DNA of 64,000 nt from Sclerodactyla briareus (lineage: Eukaryota; Echinodermata; Holothuroidea; Dendrochirotida; Sclerodactylidae), in assembly GCA_026419785.1 (NCBI GenBank), contig JAODTK010001043.1:910836-974835 (forward strand), written 5' to 3'. The position numbers and the translations under genes are program-made. This document shows, one piece after another, positions 34,561-46,420 of this stretch (its first letter is position 1; every line of letters begins with the position of its first letter). The notes under the pieces are model-generated. The model ran no database searches, was not told the origin of the DNA, and was given only the letters and a program-made list of their open reading frames with translations.

Positions 34561-35107
34561 AAGACAGGCTCTGAGGTTCCAGTGGATGAATCTGATTTGG
34601 CGGACACAACGGCAGTCCAGGTGGAAACATCTGTTAATACACTGGACCAACCACTAGGGGCCACTACCCTGCAGCGAGATATCCCCACAATTGGAGAGGA
34701 CTCCACATCCTGGGGGGAGGGCCTGGTGTACGAGGCTGACCCTCAGGAACTATAATTATTAGATTCGTGGCCAACCCTTTTCAGGGACAAACCAACCTGG
34801 AGGCCACAGGAGCTCCAAGTACCCAGACGGATGTCCACTTTAGCCATGCCAGACCCCGCTGCAGCATCTCAGGCAACTGGGTCTGACACCACAACCGACA
34901 CCCCATCTGACCCTGAACCTATGGCACCTGAGCCTAGCACCTACGCCCCAGGCTGCCCATCTCCCACTTTCAAGGGTAGGGACCCAGTTTTCCTACTCTG
35001 GCCGACTGCAACCACAAACTGCCACTGCCAAGCGGGTAGAGAGCTTCGCCGTGTCCGCGCAGAGGTCGCGACCACCCCTCATTTCCAGCAGACCCGTAGG
35101 CAGAACT
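34560..35107 (+). other. Pre-LTR region of the retrotransposon
   Basis: Short open frames (34,546-34,755; 34,831-35,115) are Pro/Thr/Glu-rich and unassigned. I do not see a clear polypurine tract just before the 3' LTR; the sequence there is GTAGGCAGAAC. Confidence 0.5.
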
Positions 35108-35645
35108 TGCTATGATCATTCCCCAATTATGTAAACTCTCCATTCTTCAATTCTGTGATTTCTACAGGGTTTCATTATTAGTTTATACAGTGTAGGGTTG
35201 CAGGCCAGCTCATTGCTTGTCCATTCAAGGTCAGTGTCCAGTGACACTCTCTCCTTTGAGTGAACTGACTTACATTCCTAGGCTGCCCAGAGTTTTGCAG
35301 ATGTTAGCATTATAGGGGAAATAGAAGTTAGCATTTTGTAAGGAAAAGGTTGAAATTCCTAAGTCGCGCAGGTTGTTAGCCCACAGTAGTTTGGGCTCAG
35401 TTATCATCCATATATAAGGGGCTTGATTTTGTTTGTAGGAGGCATTTCCAGTTCTCGAAATTGGGAGGACCTTTAGAAGGTTCACTGTAATAATTGTACA
35501 TACTTAGTAGATTGATAGTAATTCCTCGATAGATGAGTAGTAAACTGCAACAGGCAGTATTTGCAGCCTCCTCTCGTAATTTTTGTAGTTCCGTCTTCGT
35601 TTCATGTTATCGCATGACTGTTCAGTACCGTGAGGTTACGTTACA
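35108..35645 (+). repeat. 3' LTR
   Basis: It starts TGCTATGATCATTCCCC and ends GGTTACGTTACA, matching 26,677-27,280. It lacks the long G runs and keeps a TATATAAGG element. Confidence 0.95.
35411..35419 (+). promoter_or_regulatory. TATA-box candidate in the 3' LTR
   Basis: TATATAAGG lies about 300 bp into the LTR, a plausible U3/R position. The 5' LTR copy is mutated, so the active-promoter copy would have lost it. Confidence 0.5.
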
Positions 35646-36029
35646 CTGCCGAATGGAGGCACTACCATTCGATATCTCTTTTGACGCCATCCATGGAAAG
35701 GCACCAGAGAGGAAAGAGAGTACCGCATCGCGTTTTCTTTTTTGGGGGATGCATATGTGAAAATACCACAGCGGATTGAAATGGGGTGAACAGGAAGGCC
35801 AGGAAGGTATAGGGGCAGAAGTGGTAGTAAAGGAAGAAGAGTATACCAAGACTGTTATGAATATTGCGTGATGATATTGGGATTGGGCGGAACGAGTTAT
35901 TAGAAGGAACCGTCGGGAAAAGGAGGAACAAATTCTGTTTTATTGCTAATGACATCTTATTCATAACCATGTGGTTTAGCCATTCACATCGCTTTTATTT
36001 CAATTATTATATTCTGAGACGTGGAACCC

Positions 36030-36260
36030 ACAATAACGTCAGCAAACATCGTTTGTGCATGACTGCTTTGAAAGACATTGTGTTGATGACGAAGATAAAG
36101 GTGATGATCTCATTTTCCTAGACTTTCATGGAAGCGTTCGACAAGGTGTATCGTAGGCGTCTACTGCTCGAATAGGGAATACATGCAGTGGATACAAGAT
36201 CGACTTCCTAATAGTGATAACTTGTTGTGCCGTATAGAGAAGCGAATGCGTCTTGAGAAT
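36030..36260 (+). pseudogene. Small LINE reverse transcriptase fragment
   Basis: Across two frame changes the plus strand reads RLCMTALKDIV, then L-I-F-L-D-F (36,090-36,107-like), E-A-F-D-K-V-Y-R-R-R-L-L-L-E (36,130-36,170) and a possible W-I-Q-D-R-L-P-N. This is the motif A region (hydrophobic-D-F-x-K-A-F-D-x-V) of a non-LTR RT. Only about 70 codons remain. Confidence 0.6.
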
Positions 36261-39200
36261 AGAAAATTATATATGGCTGATGTATATGGTTTAATCCTAA
36301 CGATACAATTTATAGGAAAAATAAAAACGACGCTCTCGCTTCATCAGTAGGATTCGACTGACAATTTCACTGTTATTTCGTTGAATTATTTTTCAATTAG
36401 CCATTGAAAACCTCAGATTGGAGTGCAAATAATGGAGTTATTGCTTCCTACTTTCGTTTGAAGTGTTATTTACGGAACCAGACTATGTCAGAAGTGTGTT
36501 CAAAATGGTCAAAATCTCAAATCGCTGGTGCAATCGAATGTGACGCAATGTGACAGAGGGCATAGTAGTCAGTTGGATAGGGTTTAGCCGTTAATCAGCA
36601 CGTACGTACAAGTTCATCAAAGTACAGTATATAACTGATAGTAAACTATAAGGAAATTGTGAAAAATAACCAGAAACTGTGATGTTTTCAACAGGGCTCG
36701 ACGATTAGGCGGTAGAGAAGTGAGGACGAATTGAATTTGACAAGTGCGGGTGTTTCAATCACTTGATGCTTGGCACACTCTCCACCCTATGAATACAGGG
36801 TGATACGACTTTATAAGATCATTTAGAGCAAAATGAGACAAAATTGCAAAAAATCCATGCAAGCTCATTGTTTTCTATGGTAATAGCATTCCTAATGTTC
36901 TGGGTATTGATGAGGTAATAACATACCTTCTAATGTTTATTTTTATGTTGGAAATCAGTATAGATTGCTCTAAACGTCACATCTATTCATAAGATTCTCA
37001 TCTTTCTCGGAAATAGGTGTCGTTGCCGAGTTCGCTGTCATATACACGAAGTGACAAATTAAGAGACAGTTTGATTCAATTTTCGATTCCGAACATAGGG
37101 TTATTATAATCTACACAAAATTATTTATTCGCAGTTTACGCTGAACGTGTACGTTTACTGCTTTGCAATCTTCATGTCGTCTGCATAACTGTCAGCGGAT
37201 TAATTTTGCAGAATAATGTCATCCATTCTATAACAGTGTCCACCTAGGTATGATGGAATTATGCGTAACAAAATTGAAAATGATCAAATTGAAATTGCTC
37301 ACAGAAAAGTCACAAAAGTCACGAAGCACGCGTTTCTCCAGTCTTATGTAATCGGACGAAAATCGTAGAAATAGAACTTGGAAAATATAAATGAGAAGAC
37401 AACAAAATTGAATTACCAGCAATTTGATACTTAAGCGAGATAACATCATTTTCAGCCAAAACTTGAAATACCAAACATTGATGTTGTCAGCCAGGGCTAA
37501 TTCAAGATGTTGCATACTTCTTCAAACCATGTAGAATTTAGATTGCCTGTCTGAGGGAGGGGGAGGGGGGTTCAATTATTACAAAATGTAGATTTGTCCT
37601 TGTAATTGGATGATAGTGCCTTCAAATATGAATTTTCAGTCTTGCATTCTAACCATTCTATACTATTTTTATTTGTGTGTCCAAATAACTGAAAACTCCC
37701 GATAGAGATGATAGGCCCTGAAATAGCAATCAAGCTTGATAATACAACTTCACTTTTCAACTTCCTGATTGTCACTGTAGCATCGTCGAAACTCGCTGGA
37801 GTCATCGTAATCGCTGGAGTAATTTTCACAATCAAGTTTACCTAGGAACTAACAAACCTTGGGGCATCTTGACGAACGAAGATCCAACCCCAGGAGTATC
37901 GTGTATCTTCCCGTCTGTTACGACACACTAATTATCAGCAATGCATCCATGCAAACCATCAAATACCTGATCCAAGTGAACGCATAATAATGTTCTATAA
38001 AACCGAGATACGATTCTGGAATAATGTCATGTAATCTCCTGTTGTCGGAGGTATTAATCCATAGTTCTAGGAACGGTCACCTCGGGCAGGCACATTATCG
38101 CCCCGAATTAGTTTACACCCGACTTAACCTAGAAAACATTTATGCACGCCCTGGAGACATTACGATCAACAAACATATCGTATTTTATAGGGTAGCGCAT
38201 AAACATCTGTCAGAATATATCTCACACACGTTGTGTAATGATCTGTTCTACAGGAACATCCATGTCAATCACTCAAACATCAAATATTTTAATGGATGTT
38301 TCTTCGTCGGTGGTGGCAGGGTTTTAGGTAGGATAACCGCAGGCTGGTACATTACCCAACATATGTTTACACTCGAGAAACCATTTACGTCTAAGTGAAC
38401 CCAACGGGTATATCAGATTTTGTTGATGTGCTATATTGAATCTCTTCAGAACGATCCCATCTCGGTATGTGATCGACTTATTCGGATGAATTAATGAAGG
38501 TAAGTAATGACAGCAGATGAACCGAAATGTTTGAGGGTTGCCCTTTCTCTTCGAATACGGGCAACGTAAGGGAGATGCGTTTTTATTTGCGAGACAATTG
38601 AGTGAACCCCGGGACAGTCACACTGATACTGCAATGTTTTTTTTTTCTCGAATATTTCATATCAAGATAATTTAACGTGTCTGTTTCATTCAGGCGTCTG
38701 CCGTTCTCAGCTGCTCGTAACCATTGTAGAATGAACAACGTATAAGTGGTGGCACTGAACTATTCATTACTGATTTGTGGATGTAAATCTTCACAACGGG
38801 TGTTAACGTAGATATTATAGATATAGTACAACGTCCAAGCAATTCAATGGATGACTGTTACATAATGAGTTGATGTAGAGTCAGTGTTGGTTAGGTACGC
38901 CCTGTTCTTCATTGTTCTTCACGTTAGACGGCATGCTCGTTCCTTTGTTGAATAAATCCTCCGAAAAGGGGTCGTTCTAATGATCTTTTTTAGTTATTAC
39001 AATGACTGTATGAGATCCTTGAAGGAAAATATAATATCTATATATTTGCGCCCTAATGTATGGAGGCTTCCAATACCTACGATTGTTTATATTTTCAACA
39101 AAGTCCTCATCACATGGAAATATCATAAATTTTTATCATAGTTTTGTCGAGGACACAATTCACAAGTTAAAAATCTGCAAACCCCCTAAGTAAGCAATTG

Positions 39201-39415
39201 TCTGAACTAAGAGTCACTCAGCAACGTTTCAGGCCATTCAGCCCAGGTGAGAAGATGATATAACAGTACTTTTCCCAATTTTCCGCTATTTTCCGCCCAA
39301 AATGGCGGATTATTATTTCCAGCCGCCCCATAATTTGTCAAAAAACCCGAAACTTATACTAGTAATATGTCTTCTAAATATGAGTAAAAATAGCGGAATA
39401 TATTGTGAATGTATG
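36261..39415. other. No recognisable gene
   Basis: The largest open frame is 124 codons at 38,024-38,398 (plus) and has no motif I recognise. A G-rich block lies at 37,556-37,570. Confidence 0.55.
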
Positions 39416-39419
39416 TAAA

Positions 39420-40580
39420 CTATACTGAGGAAGTAATTACTCCTTGGCACAAGCATTTTGTTGGATTCCCAGGGAAGAAAATATACATGACCGCCGTAAA
39501 TTCTAAGTTCAGTGGAGAAGGGTCGGGAAGGACAGAATCCTCAGTATTGACCTTGGAGCCACACCATCCCAAAGGAGAAGAATAACCCAGGCGTCTAAAG
39601 AATTCGTCCACAATTCTTGAACAATAAATCAAGACTGTTCTTTGAACGCATTCACGATCTTAGACAGAACAGAATCCCCAGGAAGGCTATTTCACTCATA
39701 AATAAATCTCCGCGAGAAGGAATATTACCGAAAATTCAATCTACAGCGTTTGCCACGAAGCTTGAGGCAATGACCCCTATGAGTGGTAAAATTGGAAAAC
39801 TCGAATACATAGTGAGAAGAAAGACCATTTAATGAACAAACTTAAAAACCTGAATCAAATCACCTGGAATTCGTCTCAGCTTTTTTGGAGTTAGACCGAG
39901 ATGCTTTAATTCTTCCTCGTGAGGTGAATATCTAGACCGTGAATTATTCTGGTATTCCTTTGCTGAAAGTTTTCAATTACCTGCTTATCTTTCGAGATGT
40001 AGGAATACTTCAGGTGAAGTCTCACCAGTGGTTAAACAGCCTGACAACAATATCTTTACCAAGGAAACTGAAGTGATGTTTGATCAAGCCAAGAAGCCAA
40101 TTTACCTTTCCTCGCAGCTTCAGCACACTGCTTAAGGGGTTTCGAAGAAGAATCAAAATGAACTCTGGGATCCTTTTCTGTGACCACCTGAGGAATATTT
40201 CGGCCATTTAACTTGAAGGAAGCGTTGCAATTGTGGAAGTCAACATGCATCACTTTGCACTAATCGGTATTGGAAAACATTTGCCAATCGGATGACCATT
40301 TGGAGATTATATCAAGATCCTTTGAACAATTGCAACAATTCCGTTCGAAGCAACCTCCCAATACAACTTGATATGTTCCGCGAATCTTTCAATTCTGGAA
40401 TGCACCGAACTTCGAGATCGTCAATATACGCCAGAAAAAGTGACTCAAGACCGATCCATTGAGAACACACTTGTGACCTTTTGCCAAGAAGATGAACGCC
40501 CGTTGATGACAACTTTTTAAGAAGTCACTGACAAATCCACTTAAGGATGGAACTACGCAGAGGGTGCGATGACGTGCAGA
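39420..40580 (-). pseudogene. LINE reverse transcriptase pseudogene, family X copy 2
   Basis: Minus strand, from high to low coordinates: a SDFLKSCHQRA-like block (40,520), a ..GSVLSHFF remnant of the V-P-Q-G-S-V-L-G-P motif (40,430), a K-x-F-A-E-H-I-K-L-Y-W-E-V-A-S block where the FADD box should be (40,370), K-W-S-S-D-W-Q-M (40,290), KVMHVDFHNCN..LNGRNI (40,250-40,195), EKDPRVHFDSSSKPLKQCAE, KLASWLDQTS, an I-x-H-G-L..LTRKN block, a RGHCLKLRGKRCRL-like block (39,760) and W/N-S-L-P-G-D..VNAFKEQS near 39,650. The 3' end to 39,509 aligns with 5,119-5,248. The catalytic Asp pair is lost (F-A-E-H). 5' truncated, several frameshifts. Confidence 0.87.
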
Positions 40581-40604
40581 AATGATGAAATGACGTGCAT
40601 GTGA

Positions 40605-40690
40605 TGAAAGGTGGTTAGCATGGTTGGGGAAGCGTCGGTTCAACATTTGGGATGTTGGGGTTCGAATTCAGGCTATGTCGAACCAAAGAC
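40605..40690 (+). other. tRNA-like SINE head
   Basis: A-box-like GTTAGCATGGTTGG (40,614-40,627) and B-box GGTTCGAATTC (40,659-40,669) are about 45 bp apart. Between them AACAT (40,642-40,646) and ATGTT (40,652-40,656) form a perfect 5-bp stem in the anticodon-arm position. No acceptor stem is evident. The body downstream to about 40,850 is unassigned. It lies directly beside the truncated 5' end of LINE family X copy 2. Confidence 0.5.
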
Positions 40691-41281
40691 GTATACATGA
40701 TACAAGTTGACCTCTCGTTGGACGCTCAGCATGAGAGGTTGAGTCAGTAAAAAGCTGTGGCGCAGGCAATGCTCAAATTGCTGCGTGTGTGGTTATCCCT
40801 ACATTGACAGGATTCACAACTGGAAATCAGCACAGCATCCGGGTCGAAACTCTTGCTGGGTCTTGTATAGTTTGGATCACCTGCTCGACAATGCGAAGCG
40901 ATTAAATTTTTTTCCTAAAGTGGTTTCAGACGATCATTTCGATTACGGTCAATATGATGGCTTGTCGCTTGTTTTCATGCTCTCAAAATGCCAAATGCCT
41001 ACCTTCATGTATTTGGGTCACAGCGCAGCGTAGATAAGTATTCCACACTTGTACATATACTGTACCATATCCCATGCGAATGGAATCACAAAACAAGCAC
41101 TATGCGGGATGTTGGACCCCACGGAGTCGAGGATAGTGAAAACTGTCAGAATCGCGAACTGTACCAGGGATCAGATATACTCAACACTATGCCATTTGGT
41201 GAATAGAGCTGATTAGATGCGGCTGGACCTACATCACTCTATTCAGGTAACTAAACCGTAATACTTTGCCGTAAAATATCC

Positions 41282-41726
41282 ATGGAAACACCACGTTTTA
41301 TGACTAGCGTAAACGAGAAGAGAAAACTCATCGGCTATTTTGCTGTTGTAGCCGCTGTTTTCTTACTGGCTATAACTGAGACGAAATGTTATAGACTGCT
41401 GTACTTTGCAAGTATGATTAAAACACAATTTAGCCTGGAGGGAGGGCTGATGAGGAATTTAACAAACCTATCCGACGAGTTGCACAAAAACAAAGTGTCG
41501 ATTTGGATGGAAACACATCCGCTGTTCCGAGACCGAATAGACTGTGGGGTGGGGGGGGGGTTATAACGGGACGCATAACGCCTCAGCCACCACCGATTCC
41601 CAGCAGACAAACGTGGGGGAATAAACGAGTACCGTCTCTTGGCCCCCATTGACGATGCGGCAGTGGTCTGCTTCCATTCCAAGGTAGGTCCATCTAAAAA
41701 ATGGGACACTCTATGAGAACCCTTTA
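41282..41726 (+). CDS. Exon-like sequence with N-terminal membrane anchor, unknown gene
   Basis: An ATG at 41,282 opens a 94-codon frame. After a basic stretch (NEKRK) comes a hydrophobic segment at residues 17-31 (LIGYFAVVAAVFLLA), a type II anchor-like arrangement, then a hydrophilic stem (SDELHKNKVSIWMETHPLF). A ten-G run at 41,551-41,560 breaks the frame. Beyond it another frame reads GGINEYRLLAPIDDAAVVCF up to AAG|GTAGGT at 41,683/41,684, a good splice donor. 41,329-41,726 has a decayed second copy at 51,418-51,790. It could be a first coding exon of a membrane-anchored enzyme or part of a mobile element. I do not recognise the family. Confidence 0.4.
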
Positions 41727-44680
41727 ATTTATACGAAGAGAAGATTAGTTCAACCGCAACTAGGAGACTTTTACTGGCGAATAAACAGTCGAGAGTATGA
41801 ATTTAGGTAAATAACGAGATCGGAAGAGCCGAGTCGAGTACTGTCTATAAACCATTAAAAGTCGACCTGCTGTAGATTAAATTCCTATTCAACAACCCAC
41901 AAATCAGGAATTACCCGACGATGATAGATATCTATATCTCTAGATCTATATCTTTGTATCTCTAAACAGTAAATAAGCAGCTAGGCTAACTATTGCGTTA
42001 ATTCGATCGAAGTGAATTGCATTGCGCACCATACACAACAGATTGGCAGTGCGTGCTGTGCGTTACTTCCACGGAGACGCATACAAACCACGCTTGCCGA
42101 ACTGGAGGTTTCTGCGCGTGTGAACATGGCGTTCACCGATGCAACGAGCGACGCGTCGTTTCGCCGTTTTGTATTCCATTGAGGCAGTGCGCCCTTTGAA
42201 GCGCGCGTATACTGGAACAGGATTTGCGCGTATAAACATAAACTCACATTTGCGTTTGAAAAGTACGCGTTTATTATGACCCAGCAAATCGAGCAAGTAT
42301 TTGATTGTTGTTTTTCCTCTGACCGCGCGTGGGTACTTCCAAAATGACGCGACAACTTGAACAAGTCTAATATAGGATACTGACTGTTTGTTGCAGAATA
42401 ATTATGGAAGTTTCCTCTTTACATAATCCGTTACCTGGAACAAAACATATCATGCATAATAAATCTTAGGTTTCCAATTCAGTAATTTTCCTAGATGAGG
42501 TTTATACAATCTATAGTATTGCGGATATGGTTTACTTAATCGTCTGCCATGATTGTCACAACACTGACTGATGTGAGTTATCTCTTTGATTTTAACGCCG
42601 TGACATCATTGCATAGCGGTAATGGACATCGTCGTTGTCTGAGAATTGTTCAAATTTTGATGCCTTGCCCCGATTTTTCTCTGATATTTCAACATGAGTT
42701 GTGATCGAGTACCATGCTGCGCCGTGGATAGGATTGGAATGGTGGTTCAATGAATAACTCGGCGACCAGCGTGAATATTCTCGGAATATTGCGCATGCAC
42801 ACTGAGAAACACGCAGTCTTGAAATTCATTATGTTCCGATCAGATCGTTATTTCGTGTTAAACAAGTGTAGTCAACCAATGTAAATTCGTGAGCAGTGTT
42901 CTAGCAAGTGGAAGTACTCTTTGGGTTCACTGTTCCAGCCTGCCAATAAATATTTCCAGACCTATAAATCGGCAATGTAAATCGGTTAGAGTAGGCTAAT
43001 ATATACATAATTTCTACATAAATGTTTACTGCACTTATCAGATGAAATCATTAGGTGGTCTACTTAGAGTAACGACAGGTTACAAAAACAGAATAGGCCT
43101 ACATGACATTACGGATTCATAAATCTCGCATCCTGATACTTAACAGAGGGCGGACAACATTATTAACATTGAAGTACGTACTGGAAAGAACCCATAGTGC
43201 TGACATTTGATCGAACTTTTGGTGTAGAAAGGAATGACGAGTTGGTATAGTTTTCAGAGAATGGGGGATGTCTTACCGCTTAGGTTTTAGTGGGAATAGG
43301 AAATTCGTGAAATCACATTTTTCGGTTAGTGTCACTAATGAGTGTGAGGAAGCTCCGTTTTCATAATTGATGTACAGCGGAACTAATATATATTGTGAGC
43401 AAAAATACGCTGGGTTCTATGATTTATCCTATACAGGAATTCTATACAGAGCCCCGGAATTAATAAATGGTAGTTTACAGTGCGGAAGCAGCTCTTTTCT
43501 CCATCATACCTCTTCCAAACTTTCTACCCAGAAGTCGCTGATCTAAAATATATCCTAAATTTTACTAATTTTATTTTTTAATTTTACTATTGATCGTGGA
43601 ATAGAACAATGAAATATTCAGAGCATGAAACCCAGACGTCATCTGTAAGGCAATTAGGTTGAACCTCGGAAACATCCAATTGGAAACATTTAGTTCTGTA
43701 AGGACGAAACTGATACCTATGTTTTCATGCTCAACTTCGCAAGATTGATATATATCTATTTAGTTGGAAGTCAAATCGCATGTTGAGTCGTATAAGGGAG
43801 ACCCGGACTTATTTGATACAAACTCAAAGGTGAGAATGGATGCACAATATAACAGCACTTTCTACATCCACATACCAGGTCACCGCGAGCAAGAGATAAT
43901 GCTGTTCACGACATGTACCTCAATTCTAACAAAGGTGCCGGTTTGGTCAGGAGATACGTCGCCCTCCATTGGTCAATCCAAAAAAATATAACGTGCCCAC
44001 ACGAAATAACGAGTGTATGACTAGTGAAGCGCATCACTCGCGCATGAATCACCCAAGTAACTATTACTACCTTCGGCTTTCTATTCCTAATGGTGATCCA
44101 TTGTTAGTGGTTTGGACGTGTTAGGAAGTTATAACCCTCACTATAGGTTTCATTCATCAGATCTCTGCAGAACCGGTCACATGCCTGACGAAAGAGTGTT
44201 ATCCTTCTTATCTTCTGACCAGATCCGACATTTACCAATCATCTACAATTTGATATCCAGGCAATATGACAATTGGTAAAAACGCCAGACTCATTGTAGA
44301 CTTGCACCAAACGACTTCACTTGCTTCTCTGGACAAACATGCGATTCAAATGAAAAAAAAAGTAAATATGTAAAAAAAGTAATGGTAGCATACTCAATTA
44401 AGTACTATTTGTTAGGCATACCGAAGACCTACACATAGTGGTTAATGTCGTCCTGCAAGCCACGATGTAATCAACGGAACGTTCCTGTAACGCCGCGCCT
44501 AACTCGGGCACAGATGTGCCTAATTGCAAAATCACTTTGGGCGGCGTATACCCGAGTGGCTCTCACTGCCCGATTGTGTGAGTACTGTATATAAGCAATA
44601 AACAAGGTAATGATGATTGATGTCCCCGATCTGAAAATGCAATCAGAATATCCCTACATTACATGAATTATATGAACGTG
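41727..44680. other. No recognisable gene; CpG-rich patch at 42.0-42.36 kb
   Basis: Between about 42,000 and 42,360 CG dinucleotides (GCGCG, ACGCG, CGTCG) are visibly denser than in the neighbourhood. Overlapping open frames there reach 124 codons (minus) with no motif. The remainder is plain A+T-rich sequence with an AGATATCTATA-type microsatellite near 41,922-41,965. Confidence 0.5.
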
Positions 44681-44807
44681 ATATGAACCCGAGCGGAGCC
44701 GCCAAACTAGGCTTAGTGGTAAGACATCGGCTGCTGCTGGGAGCTTCGGTGTATGGCACAGACGGCCTACTGCGGCGCGGAGGTCCAGCGTCTCGGAGTC
44801 TGGGGAG

Positions 44808-44909
44808 AGGCACCTGGCAACGGGTGCCTAGCAGTTGGCTCATAGAGCACTCAGGCCTCTGTAATGCGGTGCCCGGCTGTCAAGACGGATTACGGCAGCG
44901 TCTTGACAG
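44808..44909. other. Two perfect hairpins in a G+C-rich patch
   Basis: AGGCACC (44,808-44,814) pairs with GGTGCCT (44,823-44,829) around an 8-base loop. CTGTCAAGACG (44,877-44,887) pairs with CGTCTTGACAG (44,899-44,909) around 11 bases. The patch starts near 44,685 with GGCTTAGTGGTAAGAC, which resembles a tRNA D-arm/A-box. It may be a structured RNA, a tRNA-derived repeat or a transposon end. Confidence 0.45.
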
Positions 44910-44989
44910 TGGCATCCGAGCGTGATGGCTCGTTGGGCTGGTTAACTAGATGATGTGTACAAGGCTGAGTCCCCAAGCTTGGAAATACA

Positions 44990-45890
44990 GATGGATGGAG
45001 TTAATATTGCAACCCTAGTGGCTAAACCGCCTGTACACTGTGAAGTGCCTGCTATCGAGGAACTCGAGAGGCAATGAGCAGTGGAAGCGCGAAGTCTAGG
45101 ATCATCCTGAACAGGATCCGTTGTTAGCTGCTTGCGCTTCAACGTCCTGAGCAGTCGGGTTCCACTCCCTCCAGGTAAGTCCACTGTGATCGCATCTTGG
45201 CTCTTCGTGTCCTGTCGAGCAGATGCGCGAATTCGGTAGAGGCTTTCTTGTGGTCTATAATGATTTCCGAAAGCCCTTCGACTCCGTGTGTAGGTAGGCT
45301 CTCTGGAGAAGTTTCGAGCAGTGTGGTGTGCCAACCTGTCTTATTCACCTGATATCTTCTTCTGTCGCCTCTTCTCTTCTTTGGCCTTCAGTGTCGTGAC
45401 CAAATAATAGTCATCTTTTAGTGGCGTGCTGGACAAGTGCTTGCTGGGTCAGTCCAGGTGTTGCTCGGAAACAGTGGAAGTCCTAGTCATCGTTAACCTT
45501 GGCAGTGTCTTTAGTGACCCTGCTCCTTGCGAGCCTGAGGTCAGTAGACGCCTTGTAATGGCATATGAAGTCATGACATCACTGGATAGTGGCTTGTGTC
45601 GGTCGCGATATCTGAGCAGAAAAAAACAAGCTCCGTGTGTTTGGCTCTTCTGTTTTCCAGTCTTGCTCAATTCTAATGTGGATAGACGCTCATGTTGGGC
45701 TGAGACGGCGATTGAATTCCTTTTTTTACTACCTGCATTCTCGGTTACCGTTGGCAGAATCACGTATCCAAGTTCTCGGGGAGGCGGGAATGGTGAAGGT
45801 TAGTCCTCTATTTCGCAATCGCCAACTGCGCTTCTCTGGGCATATGGCGCGCTATCCACCAGACGATCAGTGTCCTGTGTGAACGGGATT
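44990..45890 (+). pseudogene. LINE reverse transcriptase fragment (RT motif A region and C-terminus)
   Basis: Near 45,100 an I-I-L-N-R-I stretch precedes D-R-I-L-A-L-R-V-L (45,188-45,215) and EFGRGFLVVYNDFRKPFDSV (45,228-45,287), matching the 'D-x-I-x-x-L-R..E..R-x-x-L-V-V-x-Y-x-D-F-x-K-A-F-D-S-V' motif 0/A of non-LTR RTs, followed by a stop and ALWRSFEQCGVP. About 450 bp later, at 45,790-45,885, comes LFRNRQLRFSGHMARYPPDD, the R-R-L-R-F-x-G-H-x-x-R block at the end of several LINE ORF2 proteins. The part between lacks the catalytic YADD box, so an internal deletion is likely. Confidence 0.7.
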
Positions 45891-46388
45891 TGGTGGGTTG
45901 GGGCCATGCAGCTATTATAATAACTGGAGCGGCAATGGCGGCCTGATGCCTGATGCCTGTAATTTGAAGAGAAAATTGTCCACCGTGCGAGCTACACTGG
46001 CGAACGAGCAATTGCATTTTTATATGAAAAAAAACCATTCGTATCAGGGCAACAACAGTTTGTGTTACTGTGTTAACTTTTGATTACGGAGATCTGCAGA
46101 ACCAATCCTAGGCAGAAGCCACTTGAATGCAGAAAGTGCCAGTAATTTGGGTTTGCATGTATAGTATCAACGCAAGGAGGGCAATCGCTTTTCAGCACGG
46201 GTAGGGGGACATTTTGACTTGTAGGGGGGCGCTGTTTGCCGAAGTCGGTTTACATGAGTCGCACGTAAACATGGCTTAAGTTTTCCGAAACATGAAGTGT
46301 TGCATAGTATTGTTTTTCCTCTATTTTCTACATAGCAGCGTTTCAATCCCAGTATATACGCGATATCGCTGAATTGGCCCGGGCTAGG

Positions 46389-46420
46389 TTTTTTTTTTTT
46401 TTTTTTTTTTGGTTTTTTTT
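46389..46420 (+). repeat. Poly-T tract
   Basis: 22 T, GG, then 8 T. This could be the poly-A tail of a minus-strand retrocopy, but no parent gene is recognisable beyond it. Confidence 0.8.

Larger units (their letters stand above)
26677..35645 (+). mobile_element. Ty3/gypsy LTR retrotransposon, near full length, degenerate
   Basis: Two homologous terminal repeats (TGCTATGATCATTCC...GGTTACGTTACA, both TG..CA) bound a 7.8-kb interior. In order it holds a gag-like region, an aspartic protease remnant, RT with YLDD, RNase H, an integrase with a D,D,E pattern and GPY/F-like tail, and about 1.7 kb of extra sequence. RNase H before integrase in this order is Ty3/gypsy (Metaviridae), not Copia. Every gene except RNase H is broken by frameshifts or stops. 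The flanks (..TTGCCAAT before, CTGCCGAAT.. after) are similar but not an exact target duplication. The LTRs differ by many substitutions and indels, so the insertion is old or the sequence is noisy. Confidence 0.95.

Noticed and set aside
26672-35654. Exact target-site duplication around the LTR element
   Set aside because: The flanks CCAAT and CTGCC/GCCGAAT are similar but not identical at any 4-6 bp offset consistent with the LTR ends.
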